DNA of 10,924 nucleotides from Deltaproteobacteria bacterium (GTDB lineage: Bacteria > Desulfobacterota > Syntrophia > Syntrophales > UBA5619), in the NCBI GenBank assembly GCA_026388365.1, contig JAPLJW010000133.1, forward strand, positions 1-10,924, written 5' to 3'. The notes under the pieces are model-generated. The model did not search any database. It was not told where the DNA came from and was given only the letters and a program-made list of their open reading frames with translations. The translations under genes and the position numbers were made by a program. This document shows positions 1 through 6,417 of this stretch, in pieces (the first letter of the stretch is position 1; each line of letters opens with the position of its first letter).

Positions 1-1534
1 CCTCCTGAAGGGCCAGGATGAAGGAGTAGAGGGACCCCACCAGGACCCCCTTCCAGATGAGGGGGAGAGTGACGTCCTTGAAGGTTCGGGTCTTGGTGGC
101 GCCGACGCTCTCGGCCGCCTCCTCGAAGGAGCGGTGCACGATGAGCAGCGAGGCGAAGGTCCCCCGCACCGTGTAGGGGAGCCGCCGGACCGCCAGCACG
201 ATGGGAATAATGATCCAGATGCCGATCAAGGCCGTGGCCATGAAGGGAAAGGGATCCCGGAAGGCGCGCATGTAGGCGATGCCGATGCCGGTCCCCGGCA
301 GGGCCAGGATCAGCGTGGTCAGCGAATCGAGGACCCCCCGCCCCGGAAGTTTGGTCCGGGACATCACCCAGGCCACCGGCACCCCCACGGCAATACAGAT
401 CACGACCGATATCCCCGAAAAGAGCAGGCTGTTGATGATGAACTTGGGCGTTTCGATCGCCACCCGCTCGAAATACTGGAGCGTGTACTTCACCGGGAAG
501 GGGGTCAGAGCCCACCCCTTGCCGAAGGAATCGAGCGCGAGCCCCAAATAGGGAATGAAGGCCAAAATCAGGATGGAGATCAGGAAGGCGACTGCCCCCG
601 CCTGCGCCGGGCGCGACAGCTTCTTCCGCTCGATCACCGAATAGGAGAGGGAGCTGTAATCCTTGATCGACACGTATTTCTTGGCGATGATCAGAAACAG
701 GATGGCCAGGATCACCATGATGGCTGAAATGACGATTCCCATCTTGAAGAGACGCCGGTCGACGAACTGGACGATGTTCAGGTAGGCCTGGGAGGCCAAG
801 AGGTCGGAGATGCCCACCACCAGCGGCGTGGCGAAATCGGCGAAGGTCCAGATGAAGACCAGAAGCGCCCCGGAAACGTAGCCGGGGGTGGTCAGCGGGA
901 AGGTGATGTCCCAGAACTTGCGGATTCCCCGGGAGCCGACGCTCTCGGCCGCCTCGTCCAGGGAGGGCGATATCTTCCCCATCGCGTCGACGATGGAGAG
1001 CGTCATCAGGGGGAAGAGATGTAATGTTTCGACGAGGAGCACCCCGTGGAGGCCGTACATGAAGTTGATCGGATGCTGAAGGCCGAAATAGTCCTGAAGG
1101 ATGATGTTGACGGTCCCGGCGCGGCCCAGGATGAAGACGAAACCCATGACGCCGACCAGGGGGGGCATGATCATCGGGATGATCGTCAGATAGGAGAAGA
1201 GCCCCCGGCCTGGAAAATCGTATCGTAAGAGCAGAAACGCGATGGCGATGCCGATGATGGAGGTCGTGATGACGGTGGCCACGCCCAGGATCAGGGAGTT
1301 CAACAGGGATTTCAGGTAGAAGGCGTCGGTGAAGAAATCCTGGAAATTGGCCAGGGTGAAGATCCCGGCCTCGGTCGTCAAGCTGTCGTAGAAGAGCCGG
1401 ATCAGCGGATAGATCAGGAAGATGATGAAAAAGGCCCAGATGGCGGCATAGCTAAGAAGGCCGCTGACCTTCATCTCCGACCAGACGCTGGGCTTGGGCA
1501 GGGCAACGGTGTTTTTCATTTCCACGGTCGGCAT
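1..1534 (-). CDS. ABC transporter permease, fused two-domain (FbpB/ThiP-like), 3' end outside window
   Basis: Inner-membrane channel of a binding-protein-dependent importer. The reverse-strand frame stays open for 511 codons to the window edge. I count about eleven hydrophobic segments (first near residues 28-47, last near 496-510). Two EAA cytoplasmic loops that dock on the ATPase are visible: EAAESVGSRG near residues 194-203 and EAAESVGATK near 472-481. Two complete permease halves in one chain is the FbpB/ThiP/phosphonate-type architecture, whose members are usually about 550 residues, so little is missing. The ATG at 1534 lies 9 bases after the stop of the upstream ATPase gene and has GAGAGG directly before it. 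An in-frame ATG at 1519 is an alternative start. It is the third gene of a minus-strand operon after binding protein and ATPase. The substrate cannot be read from the permease; ferric iron is the commonest for this type. Confidence 0.9.
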   Translation of the reverse strand, partial: MPTVEMKNTVALPKPSVWSEMKVSGLLSYAAIWAFFIIFLIYPLIRLFYDSLTTEAGIFTLANFQDFFTDAFYLKSLLNSLILGVATVITTSIIGIAIAFLLLRYDFPGRGLFSYLTIIPMIMPPLVGVMGFVFILGRAGTVNIILQDYFGLQHPINFMYGLHGVLLVETLHLFPLMTLSIVDAMGKISPSLDEAAESVGSRGIRKFWDITFPLTTPGYVSGALLVFIWTFADFATPLVVGISDLLASQAYLNIVQFVDRRLFKMGIVISAIMVILAILFLIIAKKYVSIKDYSSLSYSVIERKKLSRPAQAGAVAFLISILILAFIPYLGLALDSFGKGWALTPFPVKYTLQYFERVAIETPKFIINSLLFSGISVVICIAVGVPVAWVMSRTKLPGRGVLDSLTTLILALPGTGIGIAYMRAFRDPFPFMATALIGIWIIIPIVLAVRRLPYTVRGTFASLLIVHRSFEEAAESVGATKTRTFKDVTLPLIWKGVLVGSLYSFILALQE

Positions 1535-1543
1535 CCTCTCTTC

Positions 1544-2623
1544 TCAGGCGGGGATCCCCAGGGTGATCTGGATGGGAAAACGCACATGCACCTTCTCGGC
1601 AATGGGGAACGGCTGCTGGTTCCAGGGATTCTGCACATCAACCTTGAAGAGGGTCTCCGGATCCAGTTCGATGTCATAGCGGATGGTGTTGCCGATATAG
1701 GAGGCGAAGCTGACCTTCCCGGAGAGCAGGTTCATGTTGTCGCTCGTTTCGTCGGAGTTGCAGATGGAGGCGACCTCGGGGCGGACGGTGACCTTGCAGG
1801 CCTCTCCGGTCTTGAACCGGCCCTCAAAGACGCATTTGAGCAGACCGAAGCGGGTCTGCACGGCCATCCACCCCTTCGTCTCCTGGATCTCCTTCACTTC
1901 GCCTGCGATCAGGTTATTGATGCCGATGAAATCGGCCACGAAGGGATTCTCCGGCCTTTGATAGAGGTCCCGGGGGGAGCCGAGCTGCTGAAGCTTTCCG
2001 TGATCGAGGACCGCGATGCGGTCCGAGAGGGTCAGCGCCTCTTCCTGGTCATGGGTCACATAGATGGAGGTGATGGCCAGATCCTTCTGGAGCTTCCGGA
2101 TTTCGGCGCGTACCTGCTGGCGGATCTTGGCATCCAGGTTGGAGAGGGGCTCGTCGAGCAGAAGCACGTCCGGATTGAGGACCAGGGCGCGCGCCAGGGC
2201 CACGCGCTGCTGCTGACCTCCCGAGAGCTGGCCGGGATACCGCTTTTCGAGGCCCGTCAGGTTGACCAGGGAGAGGGCACGGTTGACCTTCTTTCCCATT
2301 TCCGCATGGGTCGTTTTCTTGATCCTGAGACCGTAGGCGACGTTGTCGAAGATGGTCATGTGCGGCCAGAGGGCGTAGTTCTGGAACACCATGCCGATGT
2401 TCCGTTCATAGGGGGGGATCGCCGACACCTCCCGGTCGCCGAAGTAGATCTCCCCGTGATCGGGCCTGTGAAAGCCGCCGATGAGACGCAGGATCGTCGT
2501 CTTGCCGCACCCCGAAGGTCCCAGGAGTGTGAAAAGCTCGCCGTCCCGGATATCCAGGGACACGTGGCTCACCGCCTCCAGGGTTCCGAACCTTTTCACC
2601 ATGTCTTTCAATTGGATATTCAT
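1544..2623 (-). CDS. ABC transporter ATP-binding protein (Fe3+/spermidine/putrescine type)
   Basis: Cytoplasmic ATPase of 359 residues that powers the adjacent permease. All nucleotide-binding motifs are intact: Walker A GPSGCGKTT (35-43), Q-loop Gln81, signature LSGGQQQR (133-140), Walker B VLLLDEP (153-159), D-loop SNLD (161-164) and switch His191. After about residue 235 a C-terminal region of roughly 120 residues resembles the TOBE regulatory domain typical of the FbpC/PotA/MalK branch, and the total length fits that branch. The ATG at 2623 is preceded by AAAGGT at a suitable distance. The stop is 9 bases before the permease start, so the two are probably co-translated. The binding protein lies upstream across a 428-base gap. 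A long open frame on the opposite strand (1586-2650) is a shadow. Confidence 0.95.
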   Translation of the reverse strand: MNIQLKDMVKRFGTLEAVSHVSLDIRDGELFTLLGPSGCGKTTILRLIGGFHRPDHGEIYFGDREVSAIPPYERNIGMVFQNYALWPHMTIFDNVAYGLRIKKTTHAEMGKKVNRALSLVNLTGLEKRYPGQLSGGQQQRVALARALVLNPDVLLLDEPLSNLDAKIRQQVRAEIRKLQKDLAITSIYVTHDQEEALTLSDRIAVLDHGKLQQLGSPRDLYQRPENPFVADFIGINNLIAGEVKEIQETKGWMAVQTRFGLLKCVFEGRFKTGEACKVTVRPEVASICNSDETSDNMNLLSGKVSFASYIGNTIRYDIELDPETLFKVDVQNPWNQQPFPIAEKVHVRFPIQITLGIPA

Positions 2624-2684
2624 CGTTCGACCTTTATAAATCCGACCTGATGGTTATGGCCGCTCTTATGGTCATTTCCGCGAA

Positions 2685-2704
2685 TCCCGGATCTGGGTCC
2701 GGGA
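2685..2704. repeat. perfect 7-bp inverted repeat (hairpin)
   Basis: TCCCGGA (2685-2691) and TCCGGGA (2698-2704) are exact reverse complements around a 6-base loop, about 60 bases upstream of the ATPase start on the transcribed minus strand. No T-run follows, so it is not a standard terminator. It may be an mRNA stability or processing element. Confidence 0.5.
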
Positions 2705-2763
2705 CAGGCACGGGAAGCCATGAATACTCATCCCCATCGCCTTGTCCGCCGGATGCAATCCAG

Positions 2764-2906
2764 CAGGCCGCTGAAAAAGGCCCATCTACGGCGTTGGCGC
2801 GCTCGCGCGCCGCTGCGACGTACGCGCCAGGTACGCCTCGCACGCCGCCTTGTATCTGGACCTTTTTGAGCAGCCTGAACAAGAACGAGCTTTTCTGCAA
2901 ACTGCT
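2764..2906. repeat. dispersed inverted-repeat element, copy 1 (diverged)
   Basis: It starts with CAGGCCGCTGAAAAAGG (2764-2780). It has an inverted partner, CCTTTTTGAGCAGCCTG, at 2861-2877, and a degenerate third unit around 2887-2906 (GAGCTTTTCTGCAAACTGC). The internal part includes CATCTACGGCG and a GTAC...GTACGCCTC segment that match the copy at 7845-7993. The middle is GC-rich and has diverged more than in the other two copies. It sits between the binding-protein and ATPase genes. Confidence 0.75.
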
Positions 2907-2912
2907 AATTCC

Positions 2913-2969
2913 CGCCGCAGCCGTCCACCCGCCCCGGAAGGCTGAGGGCCCTCCGGGGTGGGCGGCAGC
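2913..2969. repeat. large GC-rich imperfect palindrome
   Basis: On the plus strand, the arm from about 2914 (CCGCAGCCGTCCACCC, then GCCCCGGA) pairs with the arm ending near 2969 (TCCGGGGTGGGCGGCAG), with a small bulge. It lies about 80 bases past the binding-protein stop. There is no T-run in the direction of transcription, so it is more likely a 3'-end protecting or attenuating hairpin than a full terminator. Confidence 0.5.
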
Positions 2970-3051
2970 ATGAGGTTTGTATGAAAAACGGACCCCGGGA
3001 AACTCCCCCAAGATGATCGGGAGCTTCCTGGCCTTGTCCGCGACCTGAATG

Positions 3052-4176
3052 CTATTTCTTGATGATTTCCTTGTGCTTCTCGGCGATCTCCTTCCGGAAG
3101 TAGGCGTTGACCTCCTCGTTCCGCTTCTTCTCGCCGGCGATCTTGGGGTCGTAGACATTGCCGACCTGGATGTCATAGAAGGAGCGGATTCCGGCCGTGA
3201 ACTGGACCGCCTTTTCCGCGTCGGAGCCGGGCGCCCCCTGCACCTTGTACTTGGACGTAATGGGGTAGAGACCGCGACTCATGAAGATCTTTTGACCCTC
3301 CTCGGTCAGCAGGAACTCGATGAAGGCGTGGGCCGCCTTGGGATGGGGGGCGCCCTTGAGCACCGCCATCGGTTCGGGGGTCACGTAGGCGTTCTTGGGG
3401 TAAACAAACATCACGTCATAGCCGCCGAGCACTTCGGCGAAGGCCATGTAGCTGGGGACCGCCACGCCGACGGCGAACTCGCCTTTGGCCACCACGCTCG
3501 GCACGTCGCGGGAACGGGCTGTGAAGATTCCCGTGTTGGCCGCCAGTCTGGTCAGCCAGTCCCATCCCTTTTCCCAGCCGTACATGGCCAGGATGACTTC
3601 GTAGCTTGCATGGCTCGAGCTCGACCGGTCCGGCGTGCACTGGGCAATATGACCTTTCAGTTTGGGATTGAGCAGATCGTCCCAGTCCTTAATCTGGACG
3701 CCCAGGCGCTTGAGCAGCGTCGGATTATAAATCAAGCCGTACGGTTCGAGCGTGGTTCCCACCCAGAACCCTTTGGAATCCTTCAGCGGAAGCCCGACGG
3801 GCTTGCCGATGGTGGCCGGGATCTCATCCCACATCGCCTTGGGGATGGTCACCTTGTCCAGAAGGCCCTGTTCGGCCAGCAGGTCGAACAGCGTTCCCTC
3901 TCCGCCCCAGAAAACGTCCGCTTGGGGCTTCCCTTTCCACTCGACGATCTGACCATAGGCGACCGGCGTACCCTGAGGCATGGCGCTGGTCTTGAGATCC
4001 ACGTTGTACTTCTTCTTCACATAGGCCGCGAACTCCTTCAGGGCCGGATCATGGACGTCCTTGGAGACCGGGGTAATGAGATAAAACTCATTCTCGATCG
4101 CCTGGGCGAAGCTGATCCCTGTCAAACAGAAGAAACCCATGACCGTTAGGGCAATGACCAATGCAAAACGTTTCAT
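3052..4176 (-). CDS. periplasmic substrate-binding protein of ABC transporter (FbpA/AfuA-like family)
   Basis: Secreted solute-binding protein of 374 residues that delivers ligand to the adjacent permease. The start at 4176 is set by AGGAGGT seven bases upstream. An open frame reaches back to 4302 but has no such site. Residues 1-26 form a classical Sec signal: MKRF, a hydrophobic core, then FAQA just before the mature IENEF. There is no lipobox. The mature protein reads as a type II periplasmic binding fold, with segments such as ADVFWGGEGTLFDLL, GLIYNPTLLKRLG, PKLKGHIAQ and KAAHAFIEFLLTEEGQKIF, as in the Fe3+/thiamine/phosphonate group. The paired tyrosines that bind iron in FbpA proteins are not evident, so the ligand is uncertain. 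It is the first gene of the operon, transcribed away from the flavoprotein gene. Confidence 0.9.
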   Translation of the reverse strand: MKRFALVIALTVMGFFCLTGISFAQAIENEFYLITPVSKDVHDPALKEFAAYVKKKYNVDLKTSAMPQGTPVAYGQIVEWKGKPQADVFWGGEGTLFDLLAEQGLLDKVTIPKAMWDEIPATIGKPVGLPLKDSKGFWVGTTLEPYGLIYNPTLLKRLGVQIKDWDDLLNPKLKGHIAQCTPDRSSSSHASYEVILAMYGWEKGWDWLTRLAANTGIFTARSRDVPSVVAKGEFAVGVAVPSYMAFAEVLGGYDVMFVYPKNAYVTPEPMAVLKGAPHPKAAHAFIEFLLTEEGQKIFMSRGLYPITSKYKVQGAPGSDAEKAVQFTAGIRSFYDIQVGNVYDPKIAGEKKRNEEVNAYFRKEIAEKHKEIIKK

Positions 4177-4221
4177 GATATCTACCTCCTTATTGATGGT
4201 TGCTGCCTTGAGCATCACTTT

Positions 4222-4240
4222 CCCCGCCGGGATCACGGGG
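4222..4240. repeat. small hairpin in the leader of the binding-protein gene
   Basis: CCCCG (4222-4226) and CGGGG (4236-4240) form a 5-bp stem around a 9-base loop. It lies about 45 bases upstream of the binding-protein start, within its likely 5' leader of about 115-120 bases. I could not match this leader to a riboswitch class I know. Confidence 0.35.
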
Positions 4241-4300
4241 CTTTCATCGTTGCCGGGGAATGGAGATATGCCGAAAAACACCTCAAATCTGATCATGGTC

Positions 4301-4329
4301 AACTAACCTCAAAAAAGAAAGAATGTCAA
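4301..4329 (-). promoter_or_regulatory. candidate sigma-70 promoter for the ABC operon
   Basis: Reading the minus strand there is a consensus -35 TTGACA (plus positions 4324-4329), a 17-base spacer and a weak -10 TTAGTT (4301-4306). Position and direction fit the binding-protein gene, implying a leader of about 115-120 bases. The poor -10 suggests a regulated promoter or a chance match. Confidence 0.35.
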
Positions 4330-4355
4330 GCGAAACTGGCGGGTGTCATGGTTCA

Positions 4356-4384
4356 TTGACTCGCGGGGCCGCCCGTCGTATACT
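4356..4384 (+). promoter_or_regulatory. strong candidate sigma-70 promoter for the flavoprotein gene
   Basis: TTGACT (4356-4361), exactly 17 bases, then TATACT (4379-4384) is a near-consensus promoter pointing at the flavoprotein gene. Transcription would start near 4391, leaving a leader of about 155-160 bases. Its -35 is back to back with the leftward promoter candidate, with 26 bases between them (4330-4355), where a shared regulator could bind. Confidence 0.6.
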
Positions 4385-4432
4385 CTGATGCAGGGCGTTC
4401 TGATCGTACCTGAACCCGGGCGTCGGGAAAGG

Positions 4433-4463
4433 GGGCTTGTTCCGAAGCCCAAAGGGATCGGAA
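4433..4463 (+). promoter_or_regulatory. leader with two mutually exclusive hairpins
   Basis: GGGCTT (4433-4438) pairs perfectly with AAGCCC (4445-4450). The overlapping TTCCGA (4440-4445) pairs perfectly with TCGGAA (4458-4463). The two stems cannot form fully together, an arrangement typical of attenuators and switches. No known riboswitch consensus was recognised. Confidence 0.35.
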
Positions 4464-4548
4464 CGTGTCCCCGGAATAAAAACGGCGAAGGATGAGGGAA
4501 ACGTGAACAGATGAGCGGTTTTAATAGCCTAAACCCGGGAGGCATCCA

Positions 4549-5139
4549 TTGACAAAGGCGGAATCAATGTTGAAAATCGTCGCATTTTGTGGAAGCCCCC
4601 GTCCGGGCGGCAACACCGAGATCCTGATGAACGAGGCGCTCAGGCCTCTTGCAGAGGCAGGCCACGACATCACGGTCTATCCGCTCAATACCCTGAATAT
4701 CAGGCCCTGCCAGGATTGCGGTGGCTGCATCAAGACCGGTGTCTGCGTTTTCAGCGATGGCATGACCGGGATCTTTGCCGCGATCCGTGCGGCAGACAGG
4801 ATCATCCTGGCCTCCCCGGTCTTTTTTTACAGCCTGAGCGCCCAGGCCAAGGCCATGGTGGACCGCTGCCAGTCCTTCTGGTGCGAAAGGTATCTCCTGA
4901 AAAAGCCCATTCCCGCAGGTCTCCATGGCAGAAAGGGGTTGCTTCTGCTGGCGAGAGGCATGAAAAAGGAGAACGCCTCCCACTGTGCGGAGGTTACGGC
5001 AAAGGCGTTCTTCCGAACCATCAGCGTACCGGAACATGAAACGCTCTCCTATGGCGGCGTGGACGGCCGGGGCGATATCGAAAAACATCCCATCGCGCTC
5101 CAGGACGCGTATGAGGCAGGGAAGAGACTGGCCCTATAG
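4549..5139 (+). CDS. iron-sulfur flavoprotein / NADPH-dependent FMN reductase family
   Basis: Flavodoxin-fold electron-transfer protein of 196 residues. GSPRPGGNTE (residues 15-24) is the FMN phosphate loop and SPVFFYSLSAQAK (89-101) the flavin-ring loop. Between them CQDCGGCIKTGVC (54-66) gives CX2CX2CX5C, the compact cysteine motif of archaeal-type iron-sulfur flavoprotein (Isf) that holds a 4Fe-4S cluster. It is therefore probably a cytoplasmic dimer that passes electrons from ferredoxin or NAD(P)H to an acceptor such as oxygen, peroxide or quinone; the acceptor is inference. The start is TTG at 4549 with GGAGG six bases upstream. ATG at 4567 (MLKIVAFCGS) has the weaker AAGGCGG and matches the usual family N-terminus, so it is a real alternative. 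The gene stands alone, and a repeat element begins one base after its stop. Confidence 0.88.
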   Translation: MTKAESMLKIVAFCGSPRPGGNTEILMNEALRPLAEAGHDITVYPLNTLNIRPCQDCGGCIKTGVCVFSDGMTGIFAAIRAADRIILASPVFFYSLSAQAKAMVDRCQSFWCERYLLKKPIPAGLHGRKGLLLLARGMKKENASHCAEVTAKAFFRTISVPEHETLSYGGVDGRGDIEKHPIALQDAYEAGKRLAL

Positions 5140-5140
5140 C

Positions 5141-5275
5141 CAGGCTATTGCAAAACTCCCGTCTGCGGCGTTTCCCTCATCCTTTGCCGGAACAACGCCA
5201 AGGCTCAGGATTTCGGGGGCCTTGCATCCGGACGTTTTTCGAACAGCCTGAATCAGCGACTTTTTCAACAGGCTG
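5141..5275. repeat. dispersed inverted-repeat element, copy 2
   Basis: It begins CAGGCTATTGCAAAAC (5141-5156), has the inverted unit GTTTTTCGAACAGCCTG at 5234-5250, and ends with GACTTTTTCAACAGGCTG (5258-5275). The interior (TGCGGCGTTTCCCTCATCC, then CTCAGGATTTCGGGGGCC and TTGCATC) is nearly identical to the copy at 7845-7993, apart from a short internal deletion. The flavoprotein stop codon ends at 5139, so the element forms that gene's 3' flank. Confidence 0.85.
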
Positions 5276-5549
5276 ATAGGGCCTTTTGGCGCAAAGGCGT
5301 CTGATGATCCGTAACTAATATTGACATGATCTGCGGAAAAGGAAAAATGGTTGCATTATGCCGGCCAAGAGCTTTATAGATATTCCACCGTATTTAGAAT
5401 GGGATAAGAAGAGCCGGTATTCCATAAGTGCAAGGATACGATTGCACGGTTATGGTTTAGAATCCTGAATATGCGTCCGGGTGGTAGAGATATCCGGAAA
5501 CGATAGAATAACTTGTCAGGACCCGAAAATCCCGAAGGGTGTGTCGCCT
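5276..5549. other. AT-rich intergenic gap with hairpins
   Basis: No gene was found in this gap. It holds a perfect hairpin, GCCTTT (5281-5286) with AAAGGC (5293-5298), and a second, GTGCAA (5428-5433) with TTGCAC (5442-5447). A TTGACA occurs at 5321-5326 without a good -10 at the right distance. The octamer TTTAGAAT occurs twice, near 5394 and 5457. The promoter of the downstream methyltransferase gene is probably here but could not be fixed. Confidence 0.5.
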
Positions 5550-6281
5550 GTGAACCGTTTTGCCGCATACGCAATGATGTCTATGGCCATGCTCATAGGC
5601 GGGGGATCGCTCCTTTTTTTCGGAGTATTTCTGGTCATCGGACCCATCACCATGGTCCGTTTTGGCGCCTCGGAACACCAGGCACTCCTGTGGGACGGGT
5701 TGCTGTCCGTCCTGTTCTTCATTCAGCACAGCGGAATGATACGGACGTCGTTTCGGTCCAGGCTCTCTTCCATTATCCCCAGCCATTACCACCCGGCAAC
5801 CTATGCCATCGCATCCGGCATAGCGCTGGCAGCCGCGGTACTCCTGTGGCAACCGTCCCAAACGGTTCTCTATCAGGCTGAGGGCCCGCTTCGCTGGCTG
5901 GCACGTGCCATCACTGTATTGGCCATCGTGTGCTTTTCGTGGGGGGTGCGGGCCCTCGGAAACTTCGACACATTTGGTCTAAGGCCGATCAAGGCGTATC
6001 TGCGCGGCAGGCAGCTCCGGGCGCCAAACGTCGTCATCCGCGGTCCCTATCTCTGGGTCCGCCATCCCCTCTATTTTTTTATGCTCGTTCTCATCTGGTC
6101 GTTCCCCGACGTCAGTTTGGACCGCCTGCTTTTCAATGTGCTTTGGACCCTCTGGACGGTTCTCGGCACGTACCTGGAGGAGAAAGATCTGGTTGCCGAG
6201 TTCGGCGACCCGTACCGCCATTACCAGAAGACCGTCCCGATGCTTTTCCCGTGGCGGTTTCCCCGCGGCTCCAGGCTGTGA
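5550..6281 (+). CDS. membrane methyltransferase, MddA/NnrU-like
   Basis: Integral membrane protein of 243 residues with about five hydrophobic segments. The motif set matches the NnrU-type family that includes MddA, methanethiol S-methyltransferase, which makes dimethyl sulfide with S-adenosylmethionine. It has FFIQHSGMIRTSF (56-68), NFDTFGLRPI (138-147), RGPYLWVRHPLY (164-175), EEKDLV (210-215) and FGDPYRHYQKTVPMLFP (218-234). The last block, with its charged residues and the RHP motif, is the SAM-binding end shared with isoprenylcysteine and phospholipid methyltransferases. The start is uncertain: GTG at 5550 with AAGGG about ten bases upstream leaves a normal N-terminus (VNRF then a membrane segment), while GTG at 5481 would add 23 hydrophilic residues without a ribosome site. 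The acceptor (methanethiol, another thiol or selenol, or a lipid) is not proven. The SelW-like gene follows 136 bases later. Confidence 0.8.
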   Translation: MNRFAAYAMMSMAMLIGGGSLLFFGVFLVIGPITMVRFGASEHQALLWDGLLSVLFFIQHSGMIRTSFRSRLSSIIPSHYHPATYAIASGIALAAAVLLWQPSQTVLYQAEGPLRWLARAITVLAIVCFSWGVRALGNFDTFGLRPIKAYLRGRQLRAPNVVIRGPYLWVRHPLYFFMLVLIWSFPDVSLDRLLFNVLWTLWTVLGTYLEEKDLVAEFGDPYRHYQKTVPMLFPWRFPRGSRL

Positions 6282-6336
6282 AACGCATGGCGGTCGCATA
6301 CTGGGGCGTTCACGCGCCCGACCGGGCGCTCAAGAG

Positions 6337-6362
6337 GGGCGCGGCAAAAAGCCGCCGCGCCC
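6337..6362. terminator. strong hairpin after the methyltransferase gene (possible terminator, no T-run)
   Basis: GGGCGCGGC (6337-6345) and GCCGCGCCC (6354-6362) are exact 9-bp reverse complements around an 8-base loop. A smaller stem, GGGCG...CGCCC near 6303-6319, lies just upstream. No run of T follows, so it may act as a Rho-independent-like pause or 3'-end protector rather than a canonical terminator. It separates the methyltransferase and selenoprotein genes. Confidence 0.45.
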
Positions 6363-6417
6363 ATTCGCTTGGTCTTTAGATGAACTGGATGAGCCATTTA
6401 AAAACCAAGGAGGTGTT

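Larger units (their letters stand above)
2624..3051. other. intergenic gap inside the ABC operon
   Basis: There is no convincing gene in this 428-base gap between binding protein and ATPase. It contains a diverged copy of the dispersed repeat (2764-2906), a GC-rich imperfect palindrome (about 2913-2969), and a perfect 7-bp hairpin: TCCCGGA at 2685-2691 and TCCGGGA at 2698-2704 around a 6-base loop. Short open frames here are repeat-derived and composition-driven. The gap may let the binding protein be made in excess over the membrane parts, which is common for such operons, but that is inference. Confidence 0.6.

Noticed and set aside
134..727. 197-residue plus-strand frame
   Set aside because: Antisense to the permease and of low-complexity charged composition; the minus-strand frame has EAA loops and membrane segments.
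1586..2650. 354-residue plus-strand frame
   Set aside because: Antisense shadow of the ATPase, whose Walker and signature motifs are complete on the other strand.
3049..4149. 366-residue plus-strand frame
   Set aside because: Antisense shadow of the binding protein, which has a signal peptide and perfect ribosome site.
4177..4300. Possible riboswitch in the binding-protein leader
   Set aside because: A hairpin is present but no known class consensus (TPP, cobalamin, fluoride, c-di-GMP, SAM) could be matched.
4309..4545. 78-residue minus-strand frame in the divergent region
   Set aside because: Covers both promoter candidates and the structured leader, has no ribosome site and no recognisable protein features.
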